DNA of 64,000 nucleotides. Origin: Sandaracinus amylolyticus. GTDB lineage: Bacteria; Myxococcota_A; Polyangia; Polyangiales; Sandaracinaceae. The stretch spans positions 8,370,001 to 8,434,000 of the forward strand of contig NZ_CP070225.1 in NCBI RefSeq assembly GCF_021631985.1, given 5' to 3'. The notes beneath the pieces are model-generated. The model made no database searches. It worked only from the letters and a program-made list of their open reading frames with translations, and was not told the origin of the DNA. The position numbers and the translations under genes are program-made. Of the stretch, positions 6,697 to 14,961 are shown one piece after another; positions within the stretch are counted from its first letter, which is position 1, and each line of letters starts with the position of its first letter.

Positions 6697-9078
6697 GTGA
6701 GCGAACCCGACGCAGAGAAGCGCCGCGGCCGCATCGTCTCGATCGTGCTCGCGCTCGTGCTCGCCGCGCTCGGCGCGTGGGCGTTCCACGATCTGCGCGT
6801 CCGCCACGAGATCTCGCAGTTCATCCCGTCGAGCGAGGATCGCGAGCTCGCCGAGGTCGCGCGCCAGGTCATCGACTCCGAGCTCTCGCGCACGATCGCC
6901 ATCGCGGTGCGCGGCGACGACGAGCCCACCTCGATCGCCGCGGCGCGCACCCTCGCCGAGCGCCTGCGAACGATCGAGGGCGTCGCGTGGGTGCGCAGCG
7001 GTCCGCCCGCCGAGATCGAGCGTGCGTTCTACGAGCTCTACTTCGCGCGTCGCTACGCGTTCTTCGCGGATACACCCGAGGAAGCGCGCGCCCACCTGAG
7101 CGACGACGCGCTGCGCGAGGCCGCGCAGCGCCTCAAGCGCGACGTCACCGGTCCCACCGCGATGTTGGTGCGGCGAGTCGCGCAGGAAGATCCGCTGCTC
7201 GCGTTCCTCGATCACCTGCGACGCCTCCAGGGCTCGGCCGAGGGCGGGCCTCGAGTGGTCGATGGTCAGCTCGTCTCGCAGGACGGCTGGGGGCTGGTGC
7301 TCCTCGCGAGCGAGGCGCCGAGCTTCGACACCGTTCACGTCGGTCCGATGCTCGACGCGATCGATCGCGAGACCCGCGCTCTGATCGAGGCGCACGACGG
7401 ATCGCTGCGCATCGAGCAAGCGGGTGTGCACCGCTTCGCGCGACGCGCCGAGCACGAGATCCGCGAGGACGTGCAGCGCATCTCGACGCTCTCGACCCTC
7501 GGCGTGGTCGTGCTCTTCCTCGCGCTCTATCGCGGGCCGCGGTTCCTCCTGCTCGGCGCGATCCCGCTCGCGGCAGGCACGATCGTCGCGACCGCGGCGT
7601 GCCGTCTGGTGTTCGGCAGCATCCACGGCATCACGTTCGCGTTCGGCTCGTCGCTGCTCGGCGTCGGCATCGACTACGTCTCGCACTACGTGAACCACCA
7701 CGTGCTCGAGCCCGACGAGCGTGGCCCCGAGGCGACGATGCGCACGATCTGGCCGGGCCTCGCGCTCGGCGCGAGCACGACGATCGCCGGGCTCGCCGGC
7801 CTCGGGTGGACGTCGTTCCCCGGCATGCGCGAGATGGCGCTCTTCGCGGCGGTGGGCGTCACCGCGGCGCTGCTCTCGACGCGCGTGATGGTCCCGCCGT
7901 GGATGCCGATGCGCAGCGAAGCGCCGCGGATCACCCGCGCCGCGGCTGACTTCTCGTTCCGTCTCTGGCAGCGCGTGCAGTCGCATCGCGCGCCGTTCCT
8001 CGCACTGCCGATCGTCGCGCTCCTCGTGGCCGCGATCGGGATCCCGCAGCTCGCGTGGATCGACGACATCCGCGCGCTCAACCAGGCCGATCCCGAGTGG
8101 CTCGCCGAGGACGCCGCGGTGCGGGCACGGGTGGCGCAGGGCGAGGCCGGACGGCTGGTGATCGCGACCGGCCGCGACGACGAAGAGGCGCTCGCCCACG
8201 CCGAGCGCGCGTTCGCGGTGCTCACCGCCGCGCGCGATGCGGGCGAGCTGCGGACGTTCCGCGCGGCCCATCACTTCGTGCGCTCGATCGCCACCCAGCG
8301 CGGCGTCGACGACGCGGTGCGCACCTCGCCTGCGCTCGCGGATCGCACCATCGCCGCGCTCGAGCGTGAAGGCTTCGTGCCCTCGATGTTCGAGCCGTTC
8401 CGCGCCTCGCTCGCGGCGCCGCCGCCCCAGCCGCTCACCTACGACGCGCTGATGGCGAGCCCGATCGCCGATCTCGTGCGCCCGTTCCGCGTGCACCTCG
8501 CGGGGGATCGCATCGCGTACCTCGCGTTCGTCGAGGGCGTGAGCGACTCGGCGGCGCTGCGCGCACGGCTCGCGTCGCTCGAGGGCGTCGCCTACTTCGA
8601 TCAGGGCGAGTTCCTCGCGAGCGCGTACCGCGAGTTCCGGACGCGCACGCTCGAGCTGCTCGCGGTCGGCATGCTCGTCGTGCTCGGCCTCTGCGTCGCG
8701 CGGTATCGCAGCTTCCGGCTCGGCTTCGCGTCGGTCGCGCCCGCGTTGCTCGCCGCGTCGACCGCGCTCGGTGTGCTCGGTCTGATCGGCGAGCCCGCGA
8801 ACCTGATGCACCTCGTCGGCGCGCTGCTCGTGCTCTCGATGGCCGAGGACTTCGCGGTGTTCCTCATCGAGTCGCGCGACGATCCGCGCGGCGTCGCGAC
8901 CACGATGGTCGGCATCACCGTCGCCTGCATCACCACCGTGCTCTCGTTCGGCCTGCTCGCCGCGAGCACCCACCCCGCGATGCGCGCGCTCGGGCTCATG
9001 GCGTCGGTGGGCGTCGGCCTCGCGCTGCTCTTCTCGCCGATGGCCCTCTTGATCGCGGGGACGCGCAAGCCCTCGTAA
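6697..9078 (+). CDS. MMPL/RND-superfamily exporter
   Basis: 793 residues from a GTG. The layout is the RND/MMPL pseudo-duplication: one helix (IVSIVLALVLAALGAWAF), a large periplasmic loop, and five helices including LLGVGIDYVSHYVNHHVL. A second half repeats it, starting at about residue 427 (APFLALPIVALLVAAIGI), with the cognate MAEDFAVFLIESRDD segment. The DxxxH/Y-type residues inside the fourth helix of each half fit proton-coupled transport. In xanthomonadin and aryl-polyene clusters this family exports the pigment lipid, and the LolA-like and small lipoprotein genes nearby support that. It is separated from the 330-4687 operon by the two minus-strand genes. Confidence 0.85.
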   Translation: MSEPDAEKRRGRIVSIVLALVLAALGAWAFHDLRVRHEISQFIPSSEDRELAEVARQVIDSELSRTIAIAVRGDDEPTSIAAARTLAERLRTIEGVAWVRSGPPAEIERAFYELYFARRYAFFADTPEEARAHLSDDALREAAQRLKRDVTGPTAMLVRRVAQEDPLLAFLDHLRRLQGSAEGGPRVVDGQLVSQDGWGLVLLASEAPSFDTVHVGPMLDAIDRETRALIEAHDGSLRIEQAGVHRFARRAEHEIREDVQRISTLSTLGVVVLFLALYRGPRFLLLGAIPLAAGTIVATAACRLVFGSIHGITFAFGSSLLGVGIDYVSHYVNHHVLEPDERGPEATMRTIWPGLALGASTTIAGLAGLGWTSFPGMREMALFAAVGVTAALLSTRVMVPPWMPMRSEAPRITRAAADFSFRLWQRVQSHRAPFLALPIVALLVAAIGIPQLAWIDDIRALNQADPEWLAEDAAVRARVAQGEAGRLVIATGRDDEEALAHAERAFAVLTAARDAGELRTFRAAHHFVRSIATQRGVDDAVRTSPALADRTIAALEREGFVPSMFEPFRASLAAPPPQPLTYDALMASPIADLVRPFRVHLAGDRIAYLAFVEGVSDSAALRARLASLEGVAYFDQGEFLASAYREFRTRTLELLAVGMLVVLGLCVARYRSFRLGFASVAPALLAASTALGVLGLIGEPANLMHLVGALLVLSMAEDFAVFLIESRDDPRGVATTMVGITVACITTVLSFGLLAASTHPAMRALGLMASVGVGLALLFSPMALLIAGTRKPS

Positions 9079-9094
9079 GCTCTCGGTGCTCGCG

Positions 9095-9727
9095 ATGCGC
9101 TCCATCCTCCTCACGATCCTCTTCGCGCTCTCGATCGGCTGCGGCCCCGGCGCGACCACCACGACCACGCCGCTGCGCGACTACGCCGGTCCGGTGCGCG
9201 CGCCCTCGAGCTACGGGACCGACTTCGCGATCGATCACCAGATCACCGCGGTGCACGCCGAGGGCAGCGACACGTTCCGCGCGCTGCTCGAGAAGCGCGG
9301 CGACGCGCTGGTGATGGTCGCGCTCGGCCCCCACGGCTCCCGCGCGTTCACGCTCGCGCAAGAGGGCGCGGCCGAGCCGCGCTTCGAGTCGCAGCTCCCG
9401 CGCGAGCTGCCCTTCCCGCCGCGCTTCATGCTCGTCGACGTGCATCGCACCTGGCTCGTCGGCCTCGACGCAGCGCGGGCCGACGGTGAGCACACGGGCG
9501 AGCTCGACACGCCGGCGGGCCCCGAGATGCTCACCGAGACCTGGGCCGACGGTCGCCTGCTGTCGCGCAGCTTCACGCGGCGCGACGTCGAGGGCGCGAT
9601 CCGCATCACCTACGAGGGCGGTCTCTCGCCCGACCCGAGCGCACCTCCGCCGACGCGCGTGGAGCTCGACAACGGGTGGTTCGGCTACCGATTGGTGATG
9701 CAGAACATCACGCGCCGCCCGCTCTGA
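9095..9727 (+). CDS. Small lipoprotein, DUF3261-like (aryl-polyene cluster associated)
   Basis: 210 residues. I chose ATG 9095 over the in-frame GTG at 9086 because it leaves a compact signal peptide MRSILLTILFALSIGC ending in a lipoprotein-type Cys. The mature part has a long beta-rich stretch (RFMLVDVHRTWLVGLD) and a closing VELDNGWFGYRLVMQNI. DUF3261 lipoproteins recur beside MMPL exporters in aryl-polyene clusters. Family assignment rests on overall pattern and position, not on a diagnostic motif. It lies 16 bp downstream of the exporter, so probably the same transcript. Confidence 0.6.
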   Translation: MRSILLTILFALSIGCGPGATTTTTPLRDYAGPVRAPSSYGTDFAIDHQITAVHAEGSDTFRALLEKRGDALVMVALGPHGSRAFTLAQEGAAEPRFESQLPRELPFPPRFMLVDVHRTWLVGLDAARADGEHTGELDTPAGPEMLTETWADGRLLSRSFTRRDVEGAIRITYEGGLSPDPSAPPPTRVELDNGWFGYRLVMQNITRRPL

Positions 9728-9768
9728 TCCGCGCGCGCCCGCGCCAACCCGGCTATCGTCTTCTCATC

Positions 9769-10524
9769 GTGCAGATCGACGTCACCTTCCCGTGCGACGA
9801 CGGCCACGCGATGCGCGCCGTCCTCACCATGCCCGACTCCACGTCGGGCCGTCGGCTGCCAGCGCTCGTCATGGTCTACGAGCTCCTCGGTCTCACCGAC
9901 GAGATGAAGCGCGTCGCGCGCGACCTCGCGACCGAAGGCTGGATCGTGCTGATCCCCGACATCTTCGATCGGGGCGCGCGCCCGCTCTGCATCGCGCGTG
10001 CGCTGCGCGCGATCTCGAAGGGAGAGGGCCAATCGGTCGACGATCTCGAGGCCGCGCGTCGCTGGCTCGCCGCGCGCCCCGAGGTCGATCCCGAGCGCAT
10101 GGGCGTGATCGGCTTCTGCCTCGGCGGCGGCTTCGCGCTGCTGCTCGCGATGAACGGCAAGTACAAGGTCGCCGCGCCCTTCTATGGCGAGGCGCCCGAT
10201 CCGATGCCGCGCAGCTGTCCCGTCGTCGCGAGCTACGGCGCGCGCGACACCACGTTCGCGCGCTTCGCGCCGAAGCTGCAGAAGAACCTCGAGACGCTCT
10301 GTGTGCCCCACGACGTGAAGGTCTATCCCGACGCGGGGCACAGCTTCTTCACGCACACGCCGCGCGGCGTGCTCGGCTATCTCGGTCGCATCGGTCCGCT
10401 GCGCGCCGAGCACCACGAAGAGAGCGCGCGCGATGCCCGCGCCCGCGTCGTCGCGTTCTTCCGCGAGCACCTCGAGGGAGAGGGCGCGCGGCGCGACGCG
10501 ACGGCGAACGACGACGTCGCGTGA
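9769..10524 (+). CDS. Dienelactone hydrolase family protein
   Basis: 251 residues from GTG 9769; the frame is open further upstream into the preceding gene, but family proteins begin at this point (MQIDVTFPCDDGHAMRAVL). The alpha/beta-hydrolase nucleophile elbow is GFCLGGG with Cys117, as in dienelactone hydrolases. The acid is in YGARDTTF and the His in DAGHSFF. The physiological substrate is unknown. It overlaps the LOG-family gene by GTGA. Confidence 0.88.
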   Translation: MQIDVTFPCDDGHAMRAVLTMPDSTSGRRLPALVMVYELLGLTDEMKRVARDLATEGWIVLIPDIFDRGARPLCIARALRAISKGEGQSVDDLEAARRWLAARPEVDPERMGVIGFCLGGGFALLLAMNGKYKVAAPFYGEAPDPMPRSCPVVASYGARDTTFARFAPKLQKNLETLCVPHDVKVYPDAGHSFFTHTPRGVLGYLGRIGPLRAEHHEESARDARARVVAFFREHLEGEGARRDATANDDVA

Positions 10525-11336
10525 CCACGCACGGCTCGAAGGTCCCCGGCGAGCGCTCCGACGATCCCGACGTCGAATCGCTCGATCTCGTGCGGGTGCA
10601 GCGCCAGGGCGAGTCGCGCTTCCTCGAGGGACCGCGAGGCCGTATGCGCGATCTCGCGCGCGCGATGCGCATCACCGGCGAGCTCGTGCGCGGCTTCCGC
10701 GCGCTGACGTTCGTCGGCCCGTGCGTCACGGTGTTCGGCTCGGCGCGCTTCGACGAGGGGCACCGCTACTACGGGATGGGCCGCGAGCTCGGCGCGCGGC
10801 TCGCGCGCGCGGGCTTCACCGTCATGACCGGCGGCGGCCCCGGCATCATGGAGGCCGCGAACCGAGGCGCGCAGGAGGCGGGCGGTCCCAGCATCGGCTG
10901 CAACATCGTCCTCCCGCGCGAGCAGGCGCCGAACCCCTACCTCGATCGCTACGTCCTCTTCGATCACTTCTTCGTCCGCAAGGTCATGCTCGTGAAGTAC
11001 TCGTACGCGTTCGTCTGCCTGCCCGGTGGGTTCGGCACGCTCGACGAGCTCTTCGAGACCGCGACGCTCGCACAGACCGGCAAGATCCAGGCGTTCCCGA
11101 TCGTGCTGATGGGCACCGACTACTGGGCCCCGATGATCGAGTTCCTGCAGCGCACGATGCTCGCCGAGCGCACCATCGACGGGCGCGACCTCGAGCGCCT
11201 CGTCGTGACCGACTCGCCCGAGGACTGCGTCGCGCACATCCGCGAGATCACGACCACCCACTTCGGTCTGGTCGAGGCCAAGCGTCCGCATCCTTCGAGG
11301 ATTCTCGGCGAGAAGCGGCTCGCCGTGCGGCGTTGA
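10521..11336 (+). CDS. LOG-family protein (Rossmann, PGGFGTLDE)
   Basis: 271 residues with an N-terminal extension of about 60 residues. The nucleotide-binding fold is marked by VTVFGSARF, TGGGPGIMEAANRGA (103-117) and PGGFGTLDE (168-176). LOG-family members cleave nucleoside 5'-monophosphates to base and ribose 5-phosphate. This longer type usually carries RKVMLVKYS where short LOGs have ERK. It is translationally coupled to the hydrolase by GTGA. A second, shorter LOG is encoded at 13711-14262. Confidence 0.85.
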   Translation: MTTHGSKVPGERSDDPDVESLDLVRVQRQGESRFLEGPRGRMRDLARAMRITGELVRGFRALTFVGPCVTVFGSARFDEGHRYYGMGRELGARLARAGFTVMTGGGPGIMEAANRGAQEAGGPSIGCNIVLPREQAPNPYLDRYVLFDHFFVRKVMLVKYSYAFVCLPGGFGTLDELFETATLAQTGKIQAFPIVLMGTDYWAPMIEFLQRTMLAERTIDGRDLERLVVTDSPEDCVAHIREITTTHFGLVEAKRPHPSRILGEKRLAVRR

Positions 11337-11360
11337 CGCGCGTGCGTATGTACCTGCTCG

Positions 11361-12467
11361 ATGGGCGTGACCGCGCGCATCGAGTCGGGGAGCGTGCTGC
11401 TCTTCCGCTTCCTCGACGTCGCGGACGAGCTCGACCTCGACCGCGCGCCGCTGCTGCTCGAGCGACGCGCGACCGTGCGCCGCGTCTCGATCCGCCAGGA
11501 GAGCTCGGTCGCGCTCGCGCTCGCGACGCTGCCGATCGAGCTCGATCTCGGCCCGCGCACCGTCACGCTCGCCGACGGCACCGAGCTCGCCGTCACCGCG
11601 CGGCTCCGGCTCTTCCGCTTCGGCGTCGTCGCGATCGTGCTCGAGGTCCCGATCACCCCGGGCACCACGATCGACGAGCTCGTCCCGCTCGCCGCGTCGA
11701 CCTGGGACTCGAGCGCGATCGACGATGTCGCGCGCGCGATCGCGCGAGAGCTCGCCGAGCCGCTGGTCGAGCTCGCCCACGAGCCGCTCACCGAGTCGCC
11801 CGAGATCGAGCGCTACGCGGTCGTGTTCGTGCGGGCGATCACCGGCGATCCGCTGGCGCATCCCGAGACCGTCGCGCGCCTGCTGCTCGGCGAGCACGAT
11901 CCGCGACCCCTCTCGCGCGCGGCGTGCGAGCACGTGCTCGCGCACCGCTTCCAGTACTACGTCGACGATCTCGCGATCGTGCACGCGACGAGCGCCCTCG
12001 TGATCGAGCCGAGCGACGATCGCGACGTGGTGCTCGCCCTCGAGCTCGCGTGCTCGCAGCTCCTCGAATTCCGGGTGTACGACGCGATCATCGATCGCGA
12101 GCTCGACCACGTCTACGACGAGCTCGGCCACGCGACCAAGCGCGGCTGGTGGATCTTCGGGCGCGCGCACGAGGCGCTCTCGCGACGTGCCCAGCTCCAC
12201 ATGGTCGAGCTCTCCGAGCTCGCCGATCGCGCCGAGAGCGCGGTGCGCGTCGCGTCCGACACCTACCTCGCGCGGGTCTACCTCGCGGCGCTCGAGCGAC
12301 AGCACGCGCCGGCGTGGCGCGACAGCGTGATGCGCAAGCTCCGCCTCTTCGCGCAGGCGTACGATGTGCTGAAGGACGAGGCGCACGCGCGGCGTGCGCT
12401 CGCCGTGGAGTACGTGATCGTGCTGCTGATCGCGTTCGAGATCGTGATGGCGCTGCTCGAGCGGTGA
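11361..12467 (+). CDS. RMD1/DUF155-family protein with C-terminal membrane anchor
   Basis: 368 residues, no signal peptide. The middle contains the family-like run HRFQYYVDDLAIVHATSAL and ALELACSQLLEFRVYD, followed by a predicted coiled helical stretch and a single C-terminal helix EYVIVLLIAFEIVMALL. In yeast and bacteria RMD1/Sif2-type proteins have this architecture, but their biochemical role is not settled. It starts 24 bp after the LOG gene and precedes the MgtC-like gene by 17 bp, so likely cotranscribed. Confidence 0.65.
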   Translation: MGVTARIESGSVLLFRFLDVADELDLDRAPLLLERRATVRRVSIRQESSVALALATLPIELDLGPRTVTLADGTELAVTARLRLFRFGVVAIVLEVPITPGTTIDELVPLAASTWDSSAIDDVARAIARELAEPLVELAHEPLTESPEIERYAVVFVRAITGDPLAHPETVARLLLGEHDPRPLSRAACEHVLAHRFQYYVDDLAIVHATSALVIEPSDDRDVVLALELACSQLLEFRVYDAIIDRELDHVYDELGHATKRGWWIFGRAHEALSRRAQLHMVELSELADRAESAVRVASDTYLARVYLAALERQHAPAWRDSVMRKLRLFAQAYDVLKDEAHARRALAVEYVIVLLIAFEIVMALLER

Positions 12468-12484
12468 GGAGAAACTGACGGCAA

Positions 12485-13732
12485 GTGCCGGATTCGATCG
12501 AGCTGCGCATCGGGATCGCGTTGGTGATCGGGCTCGTGATCGGGGCCGAGCGCGAGCAGCGCATGAGCGAGGGCGCCCATCGCGCCGCCGGGATCCGCAC
12601 CTTCGCGATCACCGCGCTGCTCGGCGCGATCGCGCACGCGCTCGAGCAGCCAGTCGTGCTCGGCGTGCTCGGCGCCGCGGTCGGTACCGCCGCGGTGGTC
12701 TCGTACTGGCTGGGTGATCGCACCGATCCCGGGCTCACCAGCGAGATCGCGCTCGTGCTCACGTTCGCGCTGGGCGCGCTCGCGATCGATCGCCCGACCA
12801 CCGCGCTCGCGGTGGGGATCACCACCGCGCTGCTGCTCGCGTACCGCGCGCGCATCCACGAGGCGGTGCGCGAGGTGCTCACGCCCGCCGAGCTGCGCGA
12901 CGCGCTGATCGTCGCGGCCGCCGCGCTCGTCGTGCTGCCGCTCCTGCCCGCGCACCCGGTCGATCCGTGGGGCGTGCTCGTGCCGTTCACGTTGTGGCGT
13001 CTCGTGGTGCTGATCCTCGCGATCCATCTCGCGGCGCACGTCGCGCAGCGGATGCTCGGACCGCGCTGGGGCCTTCCCATCGCCGGGCTCGCGGGCGGCT
13101 TCGTCTCGAGCTCCGCGACGATCGCGTCGATGGGCGGCAAGGCGAAGGACGACCCGCCGCACACGTCGGGCGCGATCGCGGCCGCCGCGGCATCGACCGT
13201 CGCGACCTTCGTGCAGATGGCGCTGCTGGTCGGCGCGGCGAGCCCACGGTTGCTCGAGCAGGGGCTGTGGATCCCGCTCGCGGCCGGCGGCTCGGCCGCG
13301 CTGCTCTACGCCGGGCTCTTCACGCTGCGGTCCGCCCGTGGCGAGCACGGCGGGCCGCCTCCCGGTCGCGCGGTCGATCTACGAGGCGCGCTGATCTTCG
13401 CGCTGCTGGTGACCGGCGTGAGCGTCGGCGCGACGCTGGTGGGCCGTCAGGTCGGTGCGCTCGGGGTGGTGATCGCGTCGACGGTCGCCGCGTTCGCCGA
13501 TGCCCACGCCGCGGGCGCATCGGTCGCGTCGGTGCACGCCGCCGATCAGCTCGAGACGACCTCGGCGATCGTCGCGGTGCTCGCGTGTCTCTCGACGAAC
13601 AGCGTCACCAAGAGCGTGCTCGCGTACAGCTCGGGCCCTCGCGGCTACGCGCTGCCGGTGGTGCTCGGCGTCGCGATCGTGCTCGCCGCGACCTGGGGCG
13701 CCTACGGGCTCTACGTCGTCGGCGCGAGCTGA
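12485..13732 (+). CDS. MgtC/SapB and DUF4010 family membrane protein
   Basis: 415 residues, almost entirely transmembrane (about 12 helices). The N-terminal part has the MgtC-type sequence LRIGIALVIGLVIGAEREQR and GIRTFAITALLGA. The C-terminal two thirds match DUF4010, with GLAGGFVSSSATIASMGG and a closing STNSVTKSVLAYSSG. The family is usually annotated as inner membrane protein of unknown transport function. The 3' end overlaps the convergent LOG gene by 22 bp. Confidence 0.82.
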   Translation: MPDSIELRIGIALVIGLVIGAEREQRMSEGAHRAAGIRTFAITALLGAIAHALEQPVVLGVLGAAVGTAAVVSYWLGDRTDPGLTSEIALVLTFALGALAIDRPTTALAVGITTALLLAYRARIHEAVREVLTPAELRDALIVAAAALVVLPLLPAHPVDPWGVLVPFTLWRLVVLILAIHLAAHVAQRMLGPRWGLPIAGLAGGFVSSSATIASMGGKAKDDPPHTSGAIAAAAASTVATFVQMALLVGAASPRLLEQGLWIPLAAGGSAALLYAGLFTLRSARGEHGGPPPGRAVDLRGALIFALLVTGVSVGATLVGRQVGALGVVIASTVAAFADAHAAGASVASVHAADQLETTSAIVAVLACLSTNSVTKSVLAYSSGPRGYALPVVLGVAIVLAATWGAYGLYVVGAS

Positions 13733-14262
13733 TCGAGGAGCCGCGCGGGATCCTCGTCGCAGATCAGCAGCTCGCGATGGGCCGTCCGCACGAACCCCTC
13801 GTGCGTCGCGTGCTCGACCCAGCGCACCAGTGGCTGCCAGTACTGCTCGACCTCGAGCAGCCCGCTGCGCTTGCGATGGATCCCGAGCTGCGACCACGTG
13901 AGCGCCTCGAAGAGCTCGTCCATCGTGCCGAACCCGCCGGGCAGCGCGACGAACACATCGGCGCGCGCGCTCATCGCGGCCTTCCGCTCGTGCATCGTGT
14001 CCACGACGATCAGCTCGCTGAGCCCGGGATGCGCGATCTCGCGATCCACCAGCGAGCGCGGGATCACCCCGATCACCGTGCCGCCCTCGGCGAGCGCCGC
14101 GTCGGCCACCGCGCCCATCAGCCCGACCGTCGCGCCGCCGTAGACCAGCGACATCCCGCGCCGCGCGATCTCCACGCCGAGCGCGCGCGCCGCCGCGAGA
14201 TACGCCGGGCGCGCGCCGCTCGCCGAGCCGCAGTACACCGCCACGCTCCTCACGTCGCTCAC
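13711..14262 (-). CDS. LOG-family cytokinin riboside 5'-monophosphate phosphoribohydrolase-like protein
   Basis: 183 residues, the short TIGR00730 type. The complete catalytic signature is present: MHERKAAM (90-97) supplies Arg/Lys and PGGFGTMDE (108-116) the Glu. VAVYCGSASG and YGGATVGLMG form the Rossmann phosphate site. The GTG start overlaps the FxsA stop (GTGA). Enzymes of this type release adenine or cytokinin bases from the nucleotide; in most bacteria the true role is nucleotide salvage or unknown. Confidence 0.88.
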   Translation of the reverse strand: MSDVRSVAVYCGSASGARPAYLAAARALGVEIARRGMSLVYGGATVGLMGAVADAALAEGGTVIGVIPRSLVDREIAHPGLSELIVVDTMHERKAAMSARADVFVALPGGFGTMDELFEALTWSQLGIHRKRSGLLEVEQYWQPLVRWVEHATHEGFVRTAHRELLICDEDPARLLDQLAPTT

Positions 14263-14825
14263 TCTCCCCGCTCGAGCCGGCGCGTCGACGCGTCGACGAT
14301 CTCGCCCTCGATCACGTCGCCACCCACCCGCGCGCGCGGCGCGGGCGCGCGCACCTCGCGATCCTCGACCACCACTCCGTCGACGTCGACCACGCGCCGC
14401 CGTCCGTAGGCGCCCTGCGGCGTGACCACGCGGAAGTCGAACACGCTGCCCGGGCCGCCGCCGCGCTCCATCCGTGCCCGCACCCGCGCCTCGATGAAGC
14501 GCGCAACCACCATCCGGACCGGCGGGATCAGCAGCAGGATCCCGGTGACGTCGCTGAGCACGCCCGGCGTCATCAGCAGCGTCCCGCCGACGAGCACGAG
14601 CAGCCCCGAGGTGATCCCCTCCTCGGGCATGCGCATCTCGGCGAGCGCCCGCTGCCACTCGCGGAACACCCGCAGCCCTTCGCGCTTGAGCAGGTATCCG
14701 CCGAGCATCGCGGTGCCGAGCACCAGCGCGATGGTGGGCCAGAACCCGAGGAGATCTCCGACCTCCAGCAGCACGTAGAGCTCGACTGACGTGGCGGCGA
14801 GCATGGCGAGCGCGATCCAGCCCAT
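14259..14825 (-). CDS. fxsA: FxsA family membrane protein
   Basis: 188 residues. The ATG at 14823-14825 was chosen because the hydrophobic FxsA core begins there (MGWIALAMLAATSVELYVLL); the upstream open frame overlaps the operator and the divergent gene. There are three or four helices, with LGTAMLGGYLLKREGL and LVLVGGTLLMTPGVLSDVTG, the hallmark loop of the family, followed by a basic/acidic cytoplasmic tail of about 65 residues. In E. coli FxsA relieves phage T7 exclusion by F plasmid; its normal role is unclear. It is operonic with the LOG gene. Confidence 0.85.
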   Translation of the reverse strand: MGWIALAMLAATSVELYVLLEVGDLLGFWPTIALVLGTAMLGGYLLKREGLRVFREWQRALAEMRMPEEGITSGLLVLVGGTLLMTPGVLSDVTGILLLIPPVRMVVARFIEARVRARMERGGGPGSVFDFRVVTPQGAYGRRRVVDVDGVVVEDREVRAPAPRARVGGDVIEGEIVDASTRRLERGE

Positions 14826-14903
14826 TCGATCGACCTCTACGTCCGGGCTCCCGAGAGAGCAACTCCCCAGACCGCTCTTGAAACTCTCGGAGCGAACCGG
14901 TAC

Positions 14904-14923
14904 GAATGAATGGCCATTCATTC
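14904..14923. promoter_or_regulatory. Perfect 20-bp palindrome, FadR/TetR-like operator
   Basis: GAATGAATGGCCATTCATTC is a perfect 10+10 palindrome in the 136-bp divergent gap between fxsA and the acyl-CoA dehydrogenase. Its half-site TGAATG matches the arms of the Bacillus subtilis FadR (TetR family) site TGAATGAMTANTCATTCA, although the spacer here is shorter. A near-identical copy precedes the thiolase gene at 21638. No tetR gene lies in the window. Confidence 0.75.
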
Positions 14924-14961
14924 TGGCGCGGCGTTCCGGCTGCGAGAAAGGCGCGCGAGAC

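Noticed and set aside
12714-14409. Arg-rich open frames antisense or shifted to the MgtC-like gene
   Set aside because: No recognisable domains and biased composition; the frame with repeated transmembrane segments is the real one.
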